From GCA-2401155 sp045047085 (GTDB taxonomy: Bacteria > Pseudomonadota > Alphaproteobacteria > Rhizobiales > Rhizobiaceae), in the NCBI GenBank assembly GCA_045047085.1, contig JASFYT010000004.1:62001-126000 (forward strand): a stretch of DNA of 64,000 bases. Direction: 5' to 3'. A program made the translations under genes and the position numbers. The notes beneath the pieces are model-generated. The model was given only the letters and a program-made list of their open reading frames with translations, did not search any database and was not told the DNA's origin. Positions 37,665 to 45,800 of this stretch are shown in pieces (position 1 is the stretch's first letter; every line of letters starts with the position of its first letter).

Positions 37665-38383
37665 GCGCGATCCATTTCAAGAAAATTGACCATCCATTTG
37701 GCAAAGGTCTCACCACCGGCGCCATTTACAATGGTTGCGCGGGCATTTTCCGCCACCTCTGTGCCCAACGTTTCAGCATATTCTTCAATGAGAGCTTTGA
37801 TAAAAACATCGCTCATTTCCGGGTGATATTGCGTTGTCATCACATGATTGCCAACGACAGTAAGGGCATTCGGGCAAATGGAGTTACCGCCCAGAAGTTC
37901 CATTTTTTCTGGTAATTTCTGAACTTGCTCGTTATTGCCACAATAGAGGGTCAACTCGTCAACTGCTGGAACCATCCATGGTTTTCTATTCGCAATGTTT
38001 GTGGTGCTGGCACCAAATTCCCAAACCTTGCCACGGCCAACCGTTCCGCCAAGCACTTTTGCAATCGCCTGATGGCCGAAACAGAGGCCAATCAGCGGCG
38101 TTTTTGCTTCAATCATCAAAGGTATTTGTTGCAGTAATTGTTCAATCCAAGGAGTTTCGTCGTTCACCGAAGCCACGCTGCCGGTTAGAATAACACCATC
38201 AAAAACGGATGGGTCGGAGGCAAACTCTCCCATGACACAATCAAATATTTGATAGCGCCAATTGGGACGTATCTGACGTAGCAAGGTGGCCGTTTTCTCT
38301 CCATCATTTTCAAAGCGGTCCGAAAATGCACTGCGATCCGTATTGTTCAGATAAATGGCAATGTGCTTGTTACTGCTTGGCAT
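37661..38383 (-). CDS. Class I glutamine amidotransferase-like protein
   Basis: A 240-residue class I glutamine amidotransferase fold. The nucleophile elbow is LIGLCFGHQAIAKVLGG with C101, and H187 and E189 in TTQYHPEMSD complete the triad. It stands alone, without a synthetase domain, as in gamma-glutamyl-amide hydrolases and GMP-synthase-like amidotransferases. The start at 38383 has a strong GGAGGA site. It is divergent from the P450/GS/ferredoxin genes, so it may hydrolyse a gamma-glutamylated intermediate made by that GS-like enzyme; this is inferred from context. Confidence 0.83.
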   Translation of the reverse strand: MPSSNKHIAIYLNNTDRSAFSDRFENDGEKTATLLRQIRPNWRYQIFDCVMGEFASDPSVFDGVILTGSVASVNDETPWIEQLLQQIPLMIEAKTPLIGLCFGHQAIAKVLGGTVGRGKVWEFGASTTNIANRKPWMVPAVDELTLYCGNNEQVQKLPEKMELLGGNSICPNALTVVGNHVMTTQYHPEMSDVFIKALIEEYAETLGTEVAENARATIVNGAGGETFAKWMVNFLEMDRA

Positions 38384-38468
38384 GAAGTCCTCCATTTAGA
38401 GTATTTTCGCGCTTCTTATCCGAAAACCGGTTCTCACTTTTCGGGAAGCGCCATGATCTATGTAACTT

Positions 38469-38511
38469 TTTATAAATATATTTACAAGACGCTTGAAAAT
38501 ATATTTATAAA
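38469..38511. promoter_or_regulatory. 43-bp AT-rich palindrome in the amidotransferase/P450 divergent promoter
   Basis: The arms 38469-38488 and 38492-38511 are complementary at 19 of 20 positions around a three-base ACG centre. The core is TATAAATATATT paired with AATATATTTATA, flanked inside by CAAG/CTTG. It lies 86 bases from the amidotransferase start and 42 from the P450 start. Its symmetry and position fit a dimeric regulator's operator, plausibly the nearby GntR protein. It is not followed by a T run and is not after a gene end, so a terminator is unlikely. Confidence 0.7.
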
Positions 38512-38552
38512 CTATAAACTGCTGATATCTTGAGGAGGATAAGGAAGAGAGC

Positions 38553-39812
38553 ATGACAGTCTGGACACCTACGGATGATGGTTTTTCCGACATTTCCAAG
38601 CATGACAGCTTTGTCAACGGGCCGCCTCACAACACTTTTGCGCGCATGCGAACAGAAGACCCGATGGCGTGGTGTGACTATGAAGGTGGAGAAGGGTTTT
38701 GGGCTGTCACCCGACATGAGGACATGCTCTCTTTAAATCGCAATTTTAAGCTTCTGTCTTCGGCACGCGGTATTCGTATGGAAGACCAGACCTATGAGGA
38801 GTATTTGGCGCGGCGCACCTTTCAAGAGACCGATCCGCCCGACCATACTCGTTCACGCGCCTTGATGGCGAAGGCTTTTTCCAAAGGCGTGATGGCTAGT
38901 TACGAAGACACCGTGCGCGATTTGTGCGTGGAAATTCTTGATAAGGCGTTAGAGGCTGGAACGTTTGACGCAACCAAAGTGATCGCCCGGGAATTGCCCA
39001 TGCGCATGCTTGGTCAAATCATCGGTGTGCCCGATGAGGACCTGCCATGGTTGGTAGAAAAGGGCGATGCGCTGATTGCCAATACAGATTCCGATTTCAC
39101 GGATCACGTTCTCGACAAAGCCGATACGGAAGCATTTCGACTGATGCCGTTCCGTTCTCCTGCGGGGGCTGAACTCTATGAATATTCGGTCAAACTAATG
39201 GAAAAGAAGAACCGCGAAGGAGATACCAACGGTGTCCTGCATTTGCTGCTCAAACCGAACAGCAAGGGCGAAGTCATGTCCGAGACAGAATTTCGTAACT
39301 TCTTTTGTCTGATGATAGCGGCTGGAAATGATACCACGCGATATTCCATTGCTGCCGGTATCCACGCCATGTGCCAGCAGCCGGAGTTGCTGGGCCAGAT
39401 GCGTGAAGGCGGTGACATTTGGGAAACCGCACCCGATGAAATCATCCGCTGGGCATGCCCTGGAATGTATTTTCGCCGCACGGCAACCGAGGATTTTGAA
39501 TTTCACGGCAAGCAAATCAGAGAAGGCCAGAAGGTTCTTTATTGGTGGGTATCGGGCAACCGGGATTCAGAAGCGATAGATGACCCAATGCGGGTTAATT
39601 TGAAGCGTCAGAATAATCGCCACGTTTCATTCGGGCAAGGCGGTCCTCATGTTTGTCTTGGCATGTGGCTGGCACGGTTGGAAATCCGGATATTGTTTCA
39701 GGAACTTTCAAAACGCCTTAAATCCATCGAACAGGCAGGCCCGCACGCTTTCCTGCGCTCCAATTTTGTCGGTGGCATCAAAACATTGCCTGTTACAGTC
39801 AAACTTCAGTAA
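38553..39812 (+). CDS. Cytochrome P450
   Basis: A 419-residue soluble bacterial P450. The I-helix is MIAAGNDTTRYSIAAGIHAM (AGxDTT), the ExxR motif is in APDEIIRWACPGMYFRRTA, and the haem loop FGQGGPHVCLGMWLARLEIR places the thiolate at C368. The FRRTAT and GPHVCLGMWLARLEI wording is that of the CYP125/CYP124-like group. A strong GAGGAGGATAAGGA site precedes the ATG. A ferredoxin is encoded two genes downstream, but no ferredoxin reductase is in the local group. With the GS-like gene next to it, amine hydroxylation and N-dealkylation is a reasonable guess. Confidence 0.93.
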   Translation: MTVWTPTDDGFSDISKHDSFVNGPPHNTFARMRTEDPMAWCDYEGGEGFWAVTRHEDMLSLNRNFKLLSSARGIRMEDQTYEEYLARRTFQETDPPDHTRSRALMAKAFSKGVMASYEDTVRDLCVEILDKALEAGTFDATKVIARELPMRMLGQIIGVPDEDLPWLVEKGDALIANTDSDFTDHVLDKADTEAFRLMPFRSPAGAELYEYSVKLMEKKNREGDTNGVLHLLLKPNSKGEVMSETEFRNFFCLMIAAGNDTTRYSIAAGIHAMCQQPELLGQMREGGDIWETAPDEIIRWACPGMYFRRTATEDFEFHGKQIREGQKVLYWWVSGNRDSEAIDDPMRVNLKRQNNRHVSFGQGGPHVCLGMWLARLEIRILFQELSKRLKSIEQAGPHAFLRSNFVGGIKTLPVTVKLQ

Positions 39813-39836
39813 AACTGAAAACCGAAAGAGACCATT

Positions 39837-41111
39837 ATGTCAGAGCGACTACGATTGCTATTTTGTGACCATCTTAGCCTTGCAAGGGGGAAGTATCTGC
39901 CAGCTGGTAAAATGGATGATAACGCGTCGCGTTTTGCGCAAGCCGTATATGGTGTGCAATATGATAAGGATCTGCTCCCGTCTCCCCATTCAAAAATGCT
40001 TGAGGGTTGTCCGGATATGGAGGTTCGTTATCTGGCAGGCGATATTCGCGATTCTTGGGAAGAAAATACAAAAATTGTCGTTGGCGATGTTTTCGAAGCA
40101 GACGGCTCGCCGCATCAGGCTTGCGGCCGCGGCGCATTAAAACGTGCTATATCTGATTGGGATGAACTTGGGTTTACCGTCAAAGTGGGGCTGGAACTTG
40201 AAGCTTACGCCTTTGAAATTGGAGAAGATGGAAGCCTTAAGCCCTACAACACACCCGGAGCCTTTGTTTATGGCACGGGGCCATTCACCGATCCGGTAGG
40301 CTTTACCCATGCGATTTGGGAAGCGGCAATTGATGCGGGCTTTCATGTGGACATGATCTGTTCGGAATATGACGCGGGCCAGTTCGAATTCACTCTGACC
40401 TTTGATGATGCGCTGAAGGCCGTTGATGACGTGTTTCTGTTCCGCCAACTGGCGCGGGAAGTTGCGTTTCAACATGGTATCTTGCTGACCTTCATGCCCA
40501 AGCCAATAGCTGAATCTGGTGGCAGCGGATTGCATGTCAATTTCTCGCTTTGGGATAAAAGCGGGAAAAATGTAATCCATGCCGGAAGTGAAGCAAGTGA
40601 TCTGGCCAAGGCGTGTATGGCCGGCCTGTTGCACCATCACAAAGGCATGGCAGCATTGGTGGCACCAACCGTCACGTCATATATGAGATTACAACCGGCA
40701 TCTCTTGCTGGATATTGGGCAAACTGGGCCGTTGACCATCGCGGGGTAACCACCAGAATTTCAGCTGAAGGCGGCAAACACGCACGCATTGAACACCGCA
40801 TGGGAGATGCTACGGCCAATCCCTATACGTTGGTTGCAACGGTTTTGCAGGCCGCACGTCTCGGATTTGTCAATGGCTATGATTTGCAGCCTGCCGAAAC
40901 TCAGGATTGTTTCGAAGGGCAGGATGCCACCATCAGTGTGGCTAAAAATCTGGCCGTGGCGCTGGTTGATCTGGCTGCTGATGAGGCGCTGGTTCGCGCC
41001 GTTGGGCAGGGCCTAGTCGATAATCTGATTTTCATGAAGGAAGATGAGATTGAAAAAACCAAGGATTTGAAGGGCGATGCCCTGCGCGATTTTTACATCC
41101 ATTATCTATAA
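39837..41111 (+). CDS. Glutamine-synthetase-like gamma-glutamyl ligase
   Basis: A 424-residue member of the glutamine synthetase superfamily, closer in layout to gamma-glutamylamide/gamma-glutamylpolyamine synthetases than to GlnA. The ATP-grasp-like catalytic core shows VKVGLELEAYAFEIGEDG, SEYDAGQFEFTLTFDDAL, AESGGSGLHVNFSLWDKSG and RISAEGGKHARIEHRMGDAT, which carry the metal-binding glutamates, the histidine and the phosphate-binding arginines. The N-terminal beta-grasp part is short. It lies between P450 and ferredoxin genes and across a promoter from an amidotransferase, the pairing used to glutamylate and later release amines. The amine substrate is unknown. Confidence 0.87.
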   Translation: MSERLRLLFCDHLSLARGKYLPAGKMDDNASRFAQAVYGVQYDKDLLPSPHSKMLEGCPDMEVRYLAGDIRDSWEENTKIVVGDVFEADGSPHQACGRGALKRAISDWDELGFTVKVGLELEAYAFEIGEDGSLKPYNTPGAFVYGTGPFTDPVGFTHAIWEAAIDAGFHVDMICSEYDAGQFEFTLTFDDALKAVDDVFLFRQLAREVAFQHGILLTFMPKPIAESGGSGLHVNFSLWDKSGKNVIHAGSEASDLAKACMAGLLHHHKGMAALVAPTVTSYMRLQPASLAGYWANWAVDHRGVTTRISAEGGKHARIEHRMGDATANPYTLVATVLQAARLGFVNGYDLQPAETQDCFEGQDATISVAKNLAVALVDLAADEALVRAVGQGLVDNLIFMKEDEIEKTKDLKGDALRDFYIHYL

Positions 41112-41120
41112 GGAAAAGCA

Positions 41121-41438
41121 ATGCCAAAAGTAACGTGGAAACTGGCCGATGGCAGTGAAATCAGCGTCGATGTGCCCATTGGTCATAATATGATGCAGGC
41201 TGCGGTTGCCAATAGTGTGCCGGGCGTAGTTGGTGAATGTGGCGGTTGCCTCAGTTGCGCTACCTGTCATGTGATTGTCGATGAAGCCTGGTCGGAGGCC
41301 ACCGGAAGTTTTGATGATATGGAAGATGCGATGCTGGATTGTGTGGAAACAGACCGGCAAGATGCCTCCCGCCTGTCGTGTCAACTTGAATGCACTCAAG
41401 CGCTTGATGGGTTAGTCTTACATTTGCCCGCGCCATAG
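41121..41438 (+). CDS. [2Fe-2S] ferredoxin (adrenodoxin/putidaredoxin type)
   Basis: A 105-residue ferredoxin with the cluster ligands C40, C46 and C49 (GECGGCLSCATCHVIV) and C87 (SRLSCQLECT), spacing typical of the P450-serving class. It opens with a beta strand pair and ends LDGLVLHLPAP. It starts nine bases after the GS-like gene and is followed by a terminator, so P450, GS-like and ferredoxin form one transcript, with the ferredoxin the likely electron donor to the P450. Confidence 0.93.
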   Translation: MPKVTWKLADGSEISVDVPIGHNMMQAAVANSVPGVVGECGGCLSCATCHVIVDEAWSEATGSFDDMEDAMLDCVETDRQDASRLSCQLECTQALDGLVLHLPAP

Positions 41439-41468
41439 AAATTATGTTTGACGTCGGCGCGTTTTTTT
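41429..41468 (+). terminator. Probable terminator after the ferredoxin gene
   Basis: CGCGCC at 41429-41434 and GGCGCG at 41456-41461 can pair over a 21-nt loop and are followed directly by seven T. The stem is short and the loop long, so this is a moderate call; it overlaps the ferredoxin stop codon. Confidence 0.5.
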
Positions 41469-41702
41469 CACTTTCAGAGTTTTGCGATTTTTTTTCAACT
41501 TGGCCAGATCTGGTTCACGACGACCTGAAGCGTAATGAGCATAGCGCACGTTCACGAAGTTTGTTTGCATAGAACATATTTTAATTGGTCATATTTTCGG
41601 GAAACCACAAGAAATTCGAAGATGTGAGACGCAGAATAATTAGAACAATAAATCCGTCATTAGAGTACTTACAGAGGAAAAACGTGATCCTGCTTAACTC
41701 GC

Positions 41703-41723
41703 TTTGTACGAGCTTGTCCATTT
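41703..41723 (+). repeat. 21-bp direct repeat, copy 1
   Basis: TTTGTACGAGCTTG, then TCCATTT, recurs at 43223-43243 with a single difference (T to A at position 15). The copies flank the CelD-like gene and its sigma-54 promoter, 1520 bases apart. The gene-free stretch 41439-41895 also holds the ferredoxin terminator and the sigma-54 promoter; nothing else was recognised. Confidence 0.65.
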
Positions 41724-41807
41724 CCTTCGTTGTGTTGGATTTTGTACAAGAATGGAGGGGTTTTAAAGTATGCAGGTCACATCACTAATAGAAACCCCAA
41801 AAAGAAG

Positions 41808-41823
41808 TGGCACGATAATTGCA
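41808..41823 (+). promoter_or_regulatory. Sigma-54 (RpoN) promoter
   Basis: TGGCACGATAATTGCA matches the -24/-12 consensus TGGCAC-N5-TTGCW, with GG at 41809-41810 and GC at 41821-41822 separated by exactly ten bases. It lies 73 bases upstream of the CelD-like start, giving a transcription start near 41834. An enhancer-binding activator would be needed; none is encoded next to it. Confidence 0.75.
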
Positions 41824-41895
41824 AATATTAACTCACTGTTAAGCAAATCGCTGGGTTTTCCCGATTTGGCGCAATCTACGGGGAGTAGAATTTAG

Positions 41896-43098
41896 ATGCT
41901 GAACGAAAATATTATTGTGGATCACTTTTATCTGCCAACGCAAAAACATGCGCTCTCTCCTGCTAGCGACAGAGAACAGCACCTAAATCTTCATATTCAG
42001 GCATTTACCTGTCCGGAAGATGTTATTCGTGAATGGAAAGAGTTAGAACAATTCGCTCAGGACAGTTTTTCCCGTCCTTCATGGGCGCTTGCCTGGTATG
42101 AAGCCCACAAAAACGATATCAACTGCTCGCCAGTTATTATTCTCGGTCTGGATGCTAATCGCAAGCCAGCGTTTTTGTTGCCCTTGTTTAGAAGAAGATT
42201 TGGGCTATTCAATATTCTGGTACGACCAGGCATGAAACATTCTGCATATTTTGGTTGTCTATTTACACCGGAATGGCGGGAAAAAATCCGCGCTGAAAAT
42301 GGTGCCGAATTCTGGTCTTCGGTGTTTTCGGCTATTCCCGGCATTGATGCGGTATTGATTGATGGATTGTCTGCGGCAGAAGCCGAGCATGACAATCCAC
42401 TTAACTTATTGCCATTGTTGCGTTCGCGAAGCCCGGCATTTCGAATGCCAATTAAGGAAAATTGGCCTCAGCAGTATAATTCGATGATAAAATCAAAAGT
42501 CAGGAGCAATGATCGCAGGTGCTTAAAAAGGCTGGCTGAACTTGGCACGCTGAAATATCATGTAGCGGCAAACAAACAAGAAAAACGGGAGTTTCTTTCC
42601 ACGCTATTTGCTCAGAAATCAGAGCAATTCGACGTTATCGGAATATCCGACCCGTATGAGAAATCTGAAATTCAGGCTTTTTATCGAAATCTCGTGGAAA
42701 TAGATGAGGGTCAAAAATCTCCATCGACGTTTATTTCCGCACTCATGTTGAATGGCGAGCCAGTGGCTATAAATCTGGGTCTGATTCAGGGAGACCAGTT
42801 GCATGGATTGGTTATGTCTATGAAGACTGGGTCATTGAAACGTTTTGCGCCGGGGCGGCAATTGTTAATTCAGACAAACCAGTATTTGTCAGACAACGGC
42901 ATAAGTGCCCATGATTTTGGAACTGGTGAATTGTCTTACAAAGATGACTGGTGTGAAGAAGTCATTGAGCGAAATCATGTGCTGGCACCGCTGAATTTCA
43001 AAGGTATATTTCTAGTGAATATGATAAGGTTAGCGTCTAAGGCCAAAGGCAAAATAAAACGTTTTTCCTTAATCAAAAAGCTTTTTCAAAAGTTTTGA
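41896..43098 (+). CDS. GNAT-fold acetyltransferase of the CelD/BcsL family
   Basis: A 400-residue protein of the CelD-like acetyltransferase family (Acetyltransf_6 type), associated with exopolysaccharide or cell-surface modification. An N-terminal half with WKELEQFAQDSFSRPSWALA and FLLPLFRRRFGLFNILVRPG precedes the GNAT-like core, which shows MIKSKVRSNDRRCLKRLAE and ALMLNGEPVAINLGLIQGDQ, then FAPGRQLLIQTNQYLSDNGI and DFGTGELSYKDDWCEEV. No signal peptide is seen. It is a single-gene unit behind a sigma-54 promoter and between 21-bp repeats. No other polysaccharide genes are in the window, so its target is unknown. Confidence 0.78.
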   Translation: MLNENIIVDHFYLPTQKHALSPASDREQHLNLHIQAFTCPEDVIREWKELEQFAQDSFSRPSWALAWYEAHKNDINCSPVIILGLDANRKPAFLLPLFRRRFGLFNILVRPGMKHSAYFGCLFTPEWREKIRAENGAEFWSSVFSAIPGIDAVLIDGLSAAEAEHDNPLNLLPLLRSRSPAFRMPIKENWPQQYNSMIKSKVRSNDRRCLKRLAELGTLKYHVAANKQEKREFLSTLFAQKSEQFDVIGISDPYEKSEIQAFYRNLVEIDEGQKSPSTFISALMLNGEPVAINLGLIQGDQLHGLVMSMKTGSLKRFAPGRQLLIQTNQYLSDNGISAHDFGTGELSYKDDWCEEVIERNHVLAPLNFKGIFLVNMIRLASKAKGKIKRFSLIKKLFQKF

Positions 43099-43222
43099 TG
43101 ATTTCATTTTTCCTGAGAAGGATTGTATTTATCAACACTGGAACGAATTTCCACCATTCCCTGATATCCATACGTGCCATTGAATAAATTATAAAAATCA
43201 AACGGATATGAAAATAACCTCT

Positions 43223-43243
43223 TTTGTACGAGCTTGACCATTT
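43223..43243 (+). repeat. 21-bp direct repeat, copy 2
   Basis: The copy matches 41703-41723 at 20 of 21 positions (TTTGTACGAGCTTGACCATT, then T). It ends three bases before a 13-nt match to the 3' end of initiator tRNA. It may be the duplicated end of an inserted segment carrying the CelD-like gene. Confidence 0.65.
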
Positions 43244-43246
43244 AGA

Positions 43247-43259
43247 GCCCCCGCAACCA
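43247..43259 (+). other. Match to the 3' end of initiator tRNA (possible attachment-site relic)
   Basis: GCCCCCGCAACCA is the invariant acceptor-stem end plus CCA of bacterial initiator tRNA-fMet (recalled from the E. coli sequence). The T-arm is not present upstream, so there is no tRNA gene here. A rho-independent terminator follows 27 bases on, as it would after a tRNA gene. This could be the displaced end of a tRNA target site of an integrated element, or a chance match. Confidence 0.35.
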
Positions 43260-43278
43260 AATAAACTATTGGAATATA

Positions 43279-43309
43279 AAAAACGCCTGCCATCTCGGCA
43301 GGTTTTTTG
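43279..43309 (+). terminator. Rho-independent terminator
   Basis: CCTGCC-ATCTC-GGCAGG (43286-43302) is followed by six T and preceded by an A run, a near-ideal, partly bidirectional terminator. It ends transcription from the CelD-like gene, 190 bases after its stop, or was inherited from a tRNA locus. Confidence 0.85.
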
Positions 43310-43332
43310 CGTTTTAACTCCGTGTAGTCACC

Positions 43333-43608
43333 GTGATCCGAATAATTGACTATATTTATCCAAAACATAGAGTTCCATTGTCATGGATGCCGTTTGTAGT
43401 GAGAGAGAACTATCAACGGCCTGCCCAATCGAAACGAAGTGAAAGGCCCAATATCAATTCAAAGAAGCCCATCGCTGATCTCCAGTCTGATGCTAATGCT
43501 TATGATTTAAAGGTTTTAGGATTATATTTAATCCCTGAAAAAACAAACTCTAATACTCAACGCAGGGTGGCAACCAAGTTGAGAAAACCTGGACTGTACT
43601 ATTGTTAA
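43333..43608 (+). CDS. Small hypothetical ORF
   Basis: An open frame of 91 codons between the terminator and the subtilase gene. It starts with GTG, has no visible ribosome site, and its predicted product (IDYIYPKHRVPLSWMPFVV near the N-terminus, then a basic polar stretch) resembles nothing I recognise. It may be real or chance; the AT-rich stretch from 43609 to the subtilase start at 43752 holds nothing recognisable besides the subtilase ribosome site. Confidence 0.25.
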   Translation: MIRIIDYIYPKHRVPLSWMPFVVRENYQRPAQSKRSERPNINSKKPIADLQSDANAYDLKVLGLYLIPEKTNSNTQRRVATKLRKPGLYYC

Positions 43609-43751
43609 ATATTCTATATAGTAAAAATGGCATTGCGAAGAATATATTAAAAATAGATAATAAAATTGAGTGCGACGCGCCTAGTGTACTTCTAATACGA
43701 CTATTTGTTTCAAGAATTCAAATTTGTAATAATAATCTCTGGGAGTACCTG

Positions 43752-45800
43752 ATGGAAAAATTCCTTTCAGACAAGATTGAGGGTAAACTCCGCGCGATAG
43801 GCCGATCATCACCCAGTGTGAATGCGATCCGTTCTGAGTGCAATGGCGCTATAAGAGTTGCTGCAACCCGAAGCGGCAAGCCTGTTGTTGATGCCCCCCA
43901 GACCAGAGTTGGTTTCAGGAAGGAGTTTAGCATCAAGAATGAACCCTCCAAAATTGCAAAATTGAAAAAGGGTAAAGACGATGCAGCAACCGAGGAAATA
44001 GAGGTGCAGGCATTCGTTTTACTGCGAAATGCAGATGAACCATTCACATGCAACATCAAAACTGCCCGTCGCGGGAGAGTTTGCACGGTTTCTGGAACAC
44101 TATCTGAAATTGATGAATTGGCTAAAGATCCAAAGGTTGTAGCCATTCGGATGGCCAATACTTTACAAAGGCCGATCACTACTGATCACGGGCTTGGAAA
44201 CCGCCCAGATGTTGTGTTGCCAGCGGATACATCCGTGCATGCGGATCGCCATCAGTTCGGTGAGAATGTATTGGTCGGTATTATTGACGTTAACGGATTT
44301 GATTTTTCTCACCCCGATTTTTTAAATCCAGATGGAACAACGCGCTTCGTCCGTATTTGGGATCAAGGTGGTGATTTTCATCTCAGCCCAGATGACTTTG
44401 AATTCGGCGCCGAAATTCATGACACCGACATGAATGCTGCTATCGCAGCCTCTCCCCAGGTTGGATTGCCGCCGCATATGATCGAACCGCAATCCGAAAT
44501 GCAGCCGGGTTCACACGGAACCCATGTTGCAAGTATTGTCGCAGGCAATAGCGGCTTGTGCAGCAATGCAAAGATTGCGGGCGTTTTGCTATCTTTGCCT
44601 GCCAGGGACAATGACAGGCGGCTTTCGTTTTATGATACCACCCGCATCGTGCGTGCCGTCGACTATCTTCTCCAACTCGGCGAAAAATTAGACGTTGATG
44701 CTGTAACCATCAATATCTCGTTAGGTACCAATGGTGGCGCACATGATGACAGCGCTCCAATAACCCGATGGATTGATGAAGCGCTTACAAAACCCGGACG
44801 TTCGGTATGTGTCGCCGCAGGAAATGCAGGTCAAGAGGCCCCCCAACACGCACAAGATATTGGTTTTACACTCGGCCGAATTCATACATCAGGAAGGATC
44901 GCCGCTGCCGGGTTGGAAAAGCGAATCGACTGGGTCGTTGTTGGCGATCAAATTGAAGATATTTCTGAAAATGAGTTGGAAATCTGGTACGAGGCGCAGG
45001 ATCGAATCTCCGTTCAAGTCATGCCCCCCGGAGGGGCATGGTCAGCGGAAATTGAGCCTGGAGAATTCATCCGCAACAAGATGCTGCCCGATGGTACTTT
45101 CCTCTCTATCTTCAATGAACTGTACGATCCGGGAAACGGCTGCAACAAGATTTCCATCTACCTTTCGCCGTTCCTTGGAACGCCTGTCGTTGGAATAACA
45201 CCCGGTGTGTGGAGTGTCCGTTTGATCGGTAAGCAGATCCGTGATGGTCGCTATCACGGCTGGATTGAACGCGATGACCCAAGAGAGCTTGGCAGAATTC
45301 AGGATAGGGCATTTTGGCAGTTCCCGTCGTTTTTTGGGGGGCAGTCAAACGTCGATGAGAGCTCCATCAGTACATTGGCTTGCGGGGCGCGCATTATAGC
45401 AGTTGCCAATTACGATTCTGATTCTGAAACCGTGAATATTAGTTCCAGTCAAGGACCCACACGTGACAACCGGCAAAAGCCGGATATGGCGGCACCCGGC
45501 ACTCGGATAATGGCGGCAAATGGTTTTGATGAAGATGCCCTTTGGGTTGCAAAAACCGGAACAAGTATGGCCAGTCCTTACGTGGCCGGCGTTGTTGGTC
45601 TGATGCAGGCAACAGCAAAAGTAAAACTTACCAGCGCTCAAATACTTGGTATTCTGCGGCGCACAGCCTCTCCGCTTCCAGGCCATGACTTTAATTGGCG
45701 CAACGATGCAGGCTTCGGTGCGATTGACCTTGCCGCCGCTCTTGAAGAAGCCTCACGCGCCGGTGAGATGCAGGATATAGAAGAGGAGCCTATCGCATGA
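43752..45800 (+). CDS. Subtilisin-like (S8) serine protease, intracellular
   Basis: A 682-residue subtilase. The triad is D179 (ENVLVGIIDVNGFDFSHPDF), H255 (QPGSHGTHVASIVAGNSG) and S605 (KTGTSMASPYVAGVVGLMQA); the oxyanion asparagine region is VCVAAGNAGQEAP. Residues ~80-140 (ATEEIEVQAFVLL, VSGTLSEIDELAKDPKVV) look like an inhibitor-type propeptide. There is no signal peptide, so it should act in the cytoplasm. The ATG at 43752 has a GGGAG site; a frame from 43602 adds an unsupported AT-rich leader. The insert between H and S is long. It overlaps the MBL gene by four bases, so the two are coupled. Confidence 0.88.
   Translation: MEKFLSDKIEGKLRAIGRSSPSVNAIRSECNGAIRVAATRSGKPVVDAPQTRVGFRKEFSIKNEPSKIAKLKKGKDDAATEEIEVQAFVLLRNADEPFTCNIKTARRGRVCTVSGTLSEIDELAKDPKVVAIRMANTLQRPITTDHGLGNRPDVVLPADTSVHADRHQFGENVLVGIIDVNGFDFSHPDFLNPDGTTRFVRIWDQGGDFHLSPDDFEFGAEIHDTDMNAAIAASPQVGLPPHMIEPQSEMQPGSHGTHVASIVAGNSGLCSNAKIAGVLLSLPARDNDRRLSFYDTTRIVRAVDYLLQLGEKLDVDAVTINISLGTNGGAHDDSAPITRWIDEALTKPGRSVCVAAGNAGQEAPQHAQDIGFTLGRIHTSGRIAAAGLEKRIDWVVVGDQIEDISENELEIWYEAQDRISVQVMPPGGAWSAEIEPGEFIRNKMLPDGTFLSIFNELYDPGNGCNKISIYLSPFLGTPVVGITPGVWSVRLIGKQIRDGRYHGWIERDDPRELGRIQDRAFWQFPSFFGGQSNVDESSISTLACGARIIAVANYDSDSETVNISSSQGPTRDNRQKPDMAAPGTRIMAANGFDEDALWVAKTGTSMASPYVAGVVGLMQATAKVKLTSAQILGILRRTASPLPGHDFNWRNDAGFGAIDLAAALEEASRAGEMQDIEEEPIA

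Noticed and set aside
38469..38511. The AT-rich palindrome as a transcription terminator
   Set aside because: It lies between two divergent starts, is not GC-rich and has no T run after it.
41585..41788. 67-codon open frame before the CelD-like gene
   Set aside because: It has no ribosome site or recognisable product and runs through the direct repeat.
43247..43259. A complete tRNA gene
   Set aside because: Only the last 13 bases match initiator tRNA; no T-arm, anticodon arm or D-arm can be folded upstream.
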